The notes under the pieces are model-generated. The model was not told where the DNA came from and made no database searches. It was given only the letters and a program-made list of their open reading frames with translations. A DNA stretch of 64,000 bases from Haemophilus sp. HMSC068C11. GTDB taxonomy: Bacteria; Pseudomonadota; Gammaproteobacteria; Enterobacterales; Pasteurellaceae. Shown piece by piece: positions 59,348 through 64,000 of this stretch. The position numbers and the translations under genes were made by a program. The first letter of the stretch is position 1. Each line of letters starts with the position of its first letter. The DNA is taken from NCBI RefSeq assembly GCF_001815355.1, contig NZ_KV820360.1, positions 45,616 to 109,615 of the forward strand. Reading direction: 5' to 3'.

Positions 59348-60574
59348 TTAAATTTCTAATAATAAACGAGTTGGATCTTCTAATAAGTCTCTAATCGCCA
59401 CTAAGAAGCCAACAGATTCACGACCATCAATTAAACGGTGGTCATAAGATAGGGCTAAATACATCATAGGACGAATCACCACTTGACCATCTACCGCAAC
59501 CGGACGTTCTTTGATGGCATGCATGCCTAAAATTGCACTTTGCGGTGGGTTAATAATTGGTGTAGACATTAAAGAACCAAATACGCCGCCATTAGTAATG
59601 GTGAAGTTACCCCCAGTTAAATCCTCAACCGTTAATTTACCATCACGGCCTTTTTCTGCGAGTGATTTAATTTGTTTCTCAATATCTGCCATGCTGAGTT
59701 TATCGCAGTTGCGTAATACTGGTGTCACTAAACCACGCGGCGTTGAAACGGCAATGCTAATATCAAAATAGTTGTGATACACAATGTCATCACCATCAAT
59801 TGAAGCATTCACTTCTGGATAACGTTTTAATGCTTCAACCACTGCTTTAATGTAGAAAGACATAAAGCCTAAACGTACACCATGTTGTTTCTCAAATTTC
59901 TCGCCGTATGTTTTACGTAATTTCATAATCGGCTGCATATCCACTTCATTGAATGTCGTGAGCATTGCGGTGGTATTTTTTGCTTCCAATAAACGTTCTG
60001 CAATACGTTTACGTAAACGGGTCATTGGTACACGTTTTTCTGAACGAGAGCTATATGCCACAGTACTGATTGTATTCTGCTCTGTCGCCACATCTTGTTT
60101 CGCTTTTTGTGCATCACGTTTTGCTACTTCACGAGCAATATCTTCACGGGTAATACGACCACCTACACCAGAACCTTGAATTTTCTCTGCATCTAAATCA
60201 TGTTCAGCTAATAAACGACGAATAGCAGGACCTTGATCCGCTGAATTATTGTGACTATTTTCAATCGCTGCTTTTTGACGATCTGCTGGTGTTGGCTCAT
60301 TGCCTTTCACTGTCTCTGATGAAATATCACCCGCTTGTTGAGTAGAAAGTTTACCTAAAAGCTGTTTACTTACTACGGTTGCACCTTCTTCTTGAAGAAT
60401 TTCAGCCACTACGCCATCACTTAAAGCTGGCACTTCAAGTACCACTTTATCTGTTTCGATTTCCACTAAGACTTCGTCACGTTTTACCGTCTCACCGACT
60501 TTTTTATGCCATGTTGCAACAGTTGCATCCGCAACGGATTCCGGTAAATCTGGAACAAGAATTTCGATTGTCAT
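59348..60574 (-). CDS. sucB: 2-oxoglutarate dehydrogenase E2 (dihydrolipoyl succinyltransferase)
   Basis: 408-residue core enzyme with an N-terminal lipoyl domain (Lys43 in [11 protein letters not shown]), a peripheral E1/E3-binding domain around residues 110-150 ([25 protein letters not shown]), and the C-terminal acyltransferase with active-site DHRLIDGRE. It forms the complex with SucA. Terminated by the hairpin at 59306-59341. Confidence 0.96.
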   Translation of the reverse strand: MTIEILVPDLPESVADATVATWHKKVGETVKRDEVLVEIETDKVVLEVPALSDGVVAEILQEEGATVVSKQLLGKLSTQQAGDISSETVKGNEPTPADRQKAAIENSHNNSADQGPAIRRLLAEHDLDAEKIQGSGVGGRITREDIAREVAKRDAQKAKQDVATEQNTISTVAYSSRSEKRVPMTRLRKRIAERLLEAKNTTAMLTTFNEVDMQPIMKLRKTYGEKFEKQHGVRLGFMSFYIKAVVEALKRYPEVNASIDGDDIVYHNYFDISIAVSTPRGLVTPVLRNCDKLSMADIEKQIKSLAEKGRDGKLTVEDLTGGNFTITNGGVFGSLMSTPIINPPQSAILGMHAIKERPVAVDGQVVIRPMMYLALSYDHRLIDGRESVGFLVAIRDLLEDPTRLLLEI

Positions 60575-60631
60575 TTTATTTTCCTTTAAATTATTCTTTC
60601 TTTAAAAATTACTCAAATTTTGACCGCACTT

Positions 60632-63439
60632 TTACAGTGTCAGTGCATCTTCTACCAATTGTTTTTGCTGTTTGGTGTGTAAAGACATATAACCTACCGC
60701 TGGTGAAGCTGAGGCTGGACGACCTGCGTATTTTAACTTCACATGCTCAGGAATTGAGCTGTCAAAGTTATGCTTACTGCAATACCAAGCACCTTGGTTT
60801 AATGGCTCTTCTTGACACCACACAAAATCCGTCACATGGGCATAAGGCTCTAACGCTTTCTTCACATCTTCATGTGGATACGGATAAAGCTGTTCAATAC
60901 GAATAATCGCCACATCTGTTTGGTTATTCGCACGGCGTTTTTCTAAGAGATCGTAATACACTTTACCAGAGCATAGAACCACACGTTTAACTTGTTTTGG
61001 ATCGATATCATCAATTTCACCAATTACGGTTTGGAATGTGCCATTTACTAATTCATCCATACTTGAGACGGCAAGTGGATGACGTAATAAAGATTTTGGT
61101 GAAATACCAATTAATGGACGACGCATTTTACGGATCGCTTGGCGACGTAACATGTGATAAACCTGTGCTGGTGTAGATGGAATACACACTTGCATATTCT
61201 GTTCTGCACAAAGTTGTAAATAACGTTCTAAACGAGCGGATGAGTGCTCTGGACCTTGGCCTTCATAGCCATGTGGTAATAACATGACTAAACCACACAT
61301 TCTGCCCCATTTTTGTTCGCCAGAACTAATAAATTGGTCAATCACGATTTGTGCGCCGTTTGCGAAGTCACCAAATTGTGCTTCCCAAATGGTTAATGTT
61401 TTTGGATCTGTTGTAGCATAACCATATTCAAAGGCTAGTACAGCTTCTTCAGATAATACAGAATCCCACACCTCAAAACGACCTTGGTTAGCATGTAAAT
61501 GTGTTAATGGCACATAGCCTGTCCCGTCATTTTGGTTATGCACAACTGCATGGCGGTGGAAGAACGTACCACGTCCTGCATCTTCACCCGATAAACGAAC
61601 ATTAGCGCCTTCATCTAATAAGGTTGCGTATGCCATAGTTTCCGCCATACCCCAATCGAACAATTTCTCGCCTTTTGCCATTTCACGGCGATCAGCATAG
61701 ATTTTTTCTACACGAGGATGTGCACGTAAGGTTTCTGGATATTCACTAACACGCTCCGCTAAAGTTTGGAAACGTTCTTGTGGGAATTTACTTTCGTAAG
61801 GGGATGTCCAGTCATAGTTGAGATATTGCAACCAGTCCATTTGGGCAGTATCCATTTCTCGCCATTCTTTCACTACGCGATCGCCATTATCTAAGGCATC
61901 ACGATAGAGATTCATCATTTCAATGGTTTCTTCTTCGGTAATTACCCCTTCAGCAATTAAACGATCAGCATAGACTTTGCGTGGCGTTGGATGTTTTTTG
62001 ATGATGCTATACATCATTGGTTGAGTGGCTAATGGCTCATCAGCCTCATTATGACCATGACGACGATAAGAAATCAGATCAATGAAAATATCGCGTTTGA
62101 ATAGATTGCGATATTCCACCGCCATTCTCGCGGCAAAAGCGACCGCTTCAGGATCATCACCGTTTACATGAATAATCGGTGCCTGAATCATTTTCGCGAT
62201 GTCCGTACAGTATTCTGTTGAACGGGTGTCATTTGGGTTAGAGGTAGTAAAACCAATTTGGTTATTGATCACAATACGGATTGTGCCACCAACGGTATAA
62301 CCACGCGCATTCGACATATTCAAGGTTTCTTGTACAACACCTTGTCCTGCTACCGCTGAATCCCCATGAACCGTAACGGCTAATACTTGATTACGTTCTG
62401 TATCATTCTTTTTGGTTTGACGAGAACGTACCGCACCAATAACTACTGGACTAACAATTTCTAAATGGGATGGGTTGAATGCAAGGGTTAAATGCACGCG
62501 ACGATCACCGACCGCAAAGTCGGAAGAGAAACCTTGGTGGTATTTCACGTCACCTGTACGCTCGCCTGAATGTTTACCCGCAAACTCGTCGAAAAGATCT
62601 TCAGGTTTCTTACCAAGCACGTTTACTAACATGTTTAAACGGCCACGGTGTGCCATACCAAACATCACATCTTGTACGCCTTGTTTGCTCGCATGACGAA
62701 TAATTTCTTTCATCAATGGAATAAAGGCATCACTTCCCTCTAAAGAGAAACGTTTTGCCCCCGGGAATTTCGCACCAAGATAACGTTCTAAGCCATCTGC
62801 AGCGGTCAATTCACTTAATAAATTAATTTTTTCTTCTTTGCTAAAGAGCGGTTTATTTAATTGGCTTTCTAATTTGCTTTGTAGCCAACTTTTCTGCTCC
62901 ATATCTTGAACATGCATAAACTCAAGACCAATTGAACCACAATAGGTCTCTTTCAACATTTTAGCTAAATCACCTAATTTGATGTTATCGCGATGATAAA
63001 CGTAGTGATTAATATTGAAGGTTTCGTTGAGATCCTGCTCGGTAAAACCGTGATAACGGTAATCCAACTCAGGTACGCTGGAGACTTTCCAACGATAATA
63101 ATTGATTGGGTCTAGTTTCGCTTCTAAATGACCACGGAAGCGATAAGCATTGATAAATTGGAGAACTTTGACTAATTTTGCGCTGGCTTCAGGATCGATA
63201 ACCGTCACGGCTTCTGTTGTATTTTCTCTTGCTAAACGACGGAAATAATCACGCACTGGTGAATGTGGTTGCTCTGCTGCAGTTGTTTTTGGCAATGCAT
63301 CAAATGTGGCTCGCCAGCTTTCATCGACTGACGATGGATCTTCTAAATAACTTTCGTATAACTCTTCAATATACGATTGATTTGCCCCACCTAAAGCAGT
63401 TGAAGCCAACCATTCATCAAAGGCATTATAATGCTGCAT
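60632..63439 (-). CDS. sucA: 2-oxoglutarate dehydrogenase E1
   Basis: 935-residue thiamine-diphosphate enzyme decarboxylating 2-oxoglutarate. The ThDP fold includes the GDSAVAGQG..N segment and GHNEADEP, plus YRRHGHNEADE-like and EAQFGDFANGAQ. I start at MQHYNAFDEW (63439): AAGGGGTAG precedes it and 935 residues fits (E. coli 933); the longer frame adds 25 hydrophobic residues. sucB follows 57 nt later. A CRP-like site lies ~90 bp upstream. Confidence 0.95.
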   Translation of the reverse strand: MQHYNAFDEWLASTALGGANQSYIEELYESYLEDPSSVDESWRATFDALPKTTAAEQPHSPVRDYFRRLARENTTEAVTVIDPEASAKLVKVLQFINAYRFRGHLEAKLDPINYYRWKVSSVPELDYRYHGFTEQDLNETFNINHYVYHRDNIKLGDLAKMLKETYCGSIGLEFMHVQDMEQKSWLQSKLESQLNKPLFSKEEKINLLSELTAADGLERYLGAKFPGAKRFSLEGSDAFIPLMKEIIRHASKQGVQDVMFGMAHRGRLNMLVNVLGKKPEDLFDEFAGKHSGERTGDVKYHQGFSSDFAVGDRRVHLTLAFNPSHLEIVSPVVIGAVRSRQTKKNDTERNQVLAVTVHGDSAVAGQGVVQETLNMSNARGYTVGGTIRIVINNQIGFTTSNPNDTRSTEYCTDIAKMIQAPIIHVNGDDPEAVAFAARMAVEYRNLFKRDIFIDLISYRRHGHNEADEPLATQPMMYSIIKKHPTPRKVYADRLIAEGVITEEETIEMMNLYRDALDNGDRVVKEWREMDTAQMDWLQYLNYDWTSPYESKFPQERFQTLAERVSEYPETLRAHPRVEKIYADRREMAKGEKLFDWGMAETMAYATLLDEGANVRLSGEDAGRGTFFHRHAVVHNQNDGTGYVPLTHLHANQGRFEVWDSVLSEEAVLAFEYGYATTDPKTLTIWEAQFGDFANGAQIVIDQFISSGEQKWGRMCGLVMLLPHGYEGQGPEHSSARLERYLQLCAEQNMQVCIPSTPAQVYHMLRRQAIRKMRRPLIGISPKSLLRHPLAVSSMDELVNGTFQTVIGEIDDIDPKQVKRVVLCSGKVYYDLLEKRRANNQTDVAIIRIEQLYPYPHEDVKKALEPYAHVTDFVWCQEEPLNQGAWYCSKHNFDSSIPEHVKLKYAGRPASASPAVGYMSLHTKQQKQLVEDALTL

Positions 63440-63529
63440 ATCTACCCCTTGTATTACATGATGTTGTCCGCACATTATACATAGGATACAAAAAGAAATA
63501 ATCCTCCAAATCACACTTTGTTACAATTT

Positions 63530-63545
63530 TGTGATCTACTTCAAT
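63530..63545. promoter_or_regulatory. weak CRP-like site upstream of sucA
   Basis: TGTGA-N6-TCAAT agrees with the CRP consensus at 8 of 10 key positions, about 90-105 bp ahead of the sucA start. It touches the terminator of the next gene. Offered as a candidate only. Confidence 0.35.
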
Positions 63546-63570
63546 AAAAAAACCGCACATAAAGTGCGGT
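63546..63570 (-). terminator. terminator of the helix-hairpin-helix gene
   Basis: ACCGCAC / GTGCGGT stem with a 5-nt loop including one uptake sequence (63562-63570), followed by TTTTTTT on the minus strand. Confidence 0.85.
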
Positions 63571-63589
63571 CTGTTTTATCTCTGTTTTC

Positions 63590-64000
63590 TTAGAAACTTA
63601 AGAATGGTGTGATTTTCTCAATTGTGGCTTCACCGATACCATCAATATTTGAAAGTTCGGCAGCGTTTTTGATTTTGCCCACTTTGTTACGGTAATCAAT
63701 GATCGCTTGTGCTTTTTTCTCACCGATACCAGAAAGTTTTTGTAATGTTTCTGCATCCGCTTTATTGATATTTACTTTAGCAGAAGAAGCCACTTTCTCT
63801 TTTGCTGATTCTTTTGTTGAAGTCGCGTTTTCTTTCACTTCTTTTACTTTATCTGCGGCTTTTGTTTTTGCTTCAGATGCTTTTTCTTTCGCATTATCTT
63901 TAACTGAATTTAATTTTTCAGTGGCTTTGTCTTTCATGGACGGTTGATTATTCTCAGTCGCTTTTTCTTTTAAAGCAGATGCTTTCTCTTTTACCACATC
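63590..64000 (-). CDS. helix-hairpin-helix DNA-binding protein with repetitive charged N-terminal region, partial
   Basis: The final ~60 residues form two HhH motifs (NINKADAETLQKLSGIGEKKAQAI then AELSNIDGIGEATIEKI), as in ComE/ComEA competence proteins. Before them is a highly charged, repetitive Lys/Glu/Ala region (KEKATE, KDKATE, KEKASE, KEKVASS) resembling LEA-like proteins. The frame is open to the window edge, where the first codon is internal (Val/GTG), so the true start and any signal peptide lie outside. ComE1 in relatives is shorter and lacks this repeat region. Role in DNA binding is probable, competence uncertain. Confidence 0.75.
   Translation of the reverse strand, partial: DVVKEKASALKEKATENNQPSMKDKATEKLNSVKDNAKEKASEAKTKAADKVKEVKENATSTKESAKEKVASSAKVNINKADAETLQKLSGIGEKKAQAIIDYRNKVGKIKNAAELSNIDGIGEATIEKITPFLSF

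Overview
The window is about 64 kb of chromosome from a Pasteurellaceae bacterium, almost certainly a Haemophilus species of the H. influenzae / H. parainfluenzae group. The main evidence is about 50 perfect copies of the 9-bp uptake signal sequence AAGTGCGGT (roughly one per 1.25 kb), which is the Hin-type signal recognised by the competence machinery. The AT-rich composition and the many H. influenzae-like gene blocks agree. I saw no prophage, insertion sequence, CRISPR array, integron or rRNA. Almost everything is core metabolism and information processing, so the window is best read as ordinary core genome with small points of interest.

Layout: 1-3.1 kb holds the 5' part of uup, dgt and an lrgAB pair. 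3.2-6.9 kb holds a secreted thermonuclease overlapping csdA, then csdE, a zinc-ribbon protein and queF. 7-14.3 kb is tyrA, truB and the metY(tRNA-fMet)-rimP-nusA-infB-rbfA cluster. 14.3-19.7 kb is accessory: a tiny glycine-rich lipoprotein coupled to an atypical kinase, a DUF1439 protein, ygiW-qseBC, a lipoprotein, yfaE and an AT-rich orphan membrane protein. 19.8-23.8 kb is dapB, a LysE exporter, pgpA, thiL, nusB and ribH. 23.8-33.9 kb is the glycogen operon (glgB-X-C-A-P), headed by what looks like a decayed malQ. 34-41 kb is ycgN, glnS and a macA-macB-outer-membrane-factor efflux operon. 41-50 kb is a phosphatase, mrp, metG, tehB, dapD, slyB, a small lipoprotein, yecM and argS. 50-64 kb is smrB, prmB, an MFS transporter, cysB, rluB, yciO, sucCD, a CytX-like transporter, sucAB and a partial helix-hairpin-helix protein.

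The genes form several functional groups: translation and ribosome biogenesis (metY, rimP, nusA, infB, rbfA, truB, glnS, metG, argS, prmB, smrB, rluB), glycogen storage under a probable CRP-controlled promoter, the lower TCA segment from 2-oxoglutarate to succinate (sucAB, sucCD), lysine/diaminopimelate synthesis (dapB, dapD), and sulfur mobilisation (csdA/csdE, cysB).

Uptake sequences shape the DNA at several levels. Inverted pairs act as terminators, copies inside genes mostly encode Thr-Ala-Leu or Ser-Ala-Val, and a one-base variant, AAGAGCGGT, is also over-represented. The best leads for follow-up are the malQ remnant with its CRP site and 21-bp palindrome, the tandem terminators between metY and rimP, the CTTAA-repeat operator before ygiW, the tyrA leader combining a TyrR-like box with a potential ribosome-site-sequestering hairpin, and the 42-residue lipoprotein coupled to the kinase. 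All coordinates and counts were read by eye.
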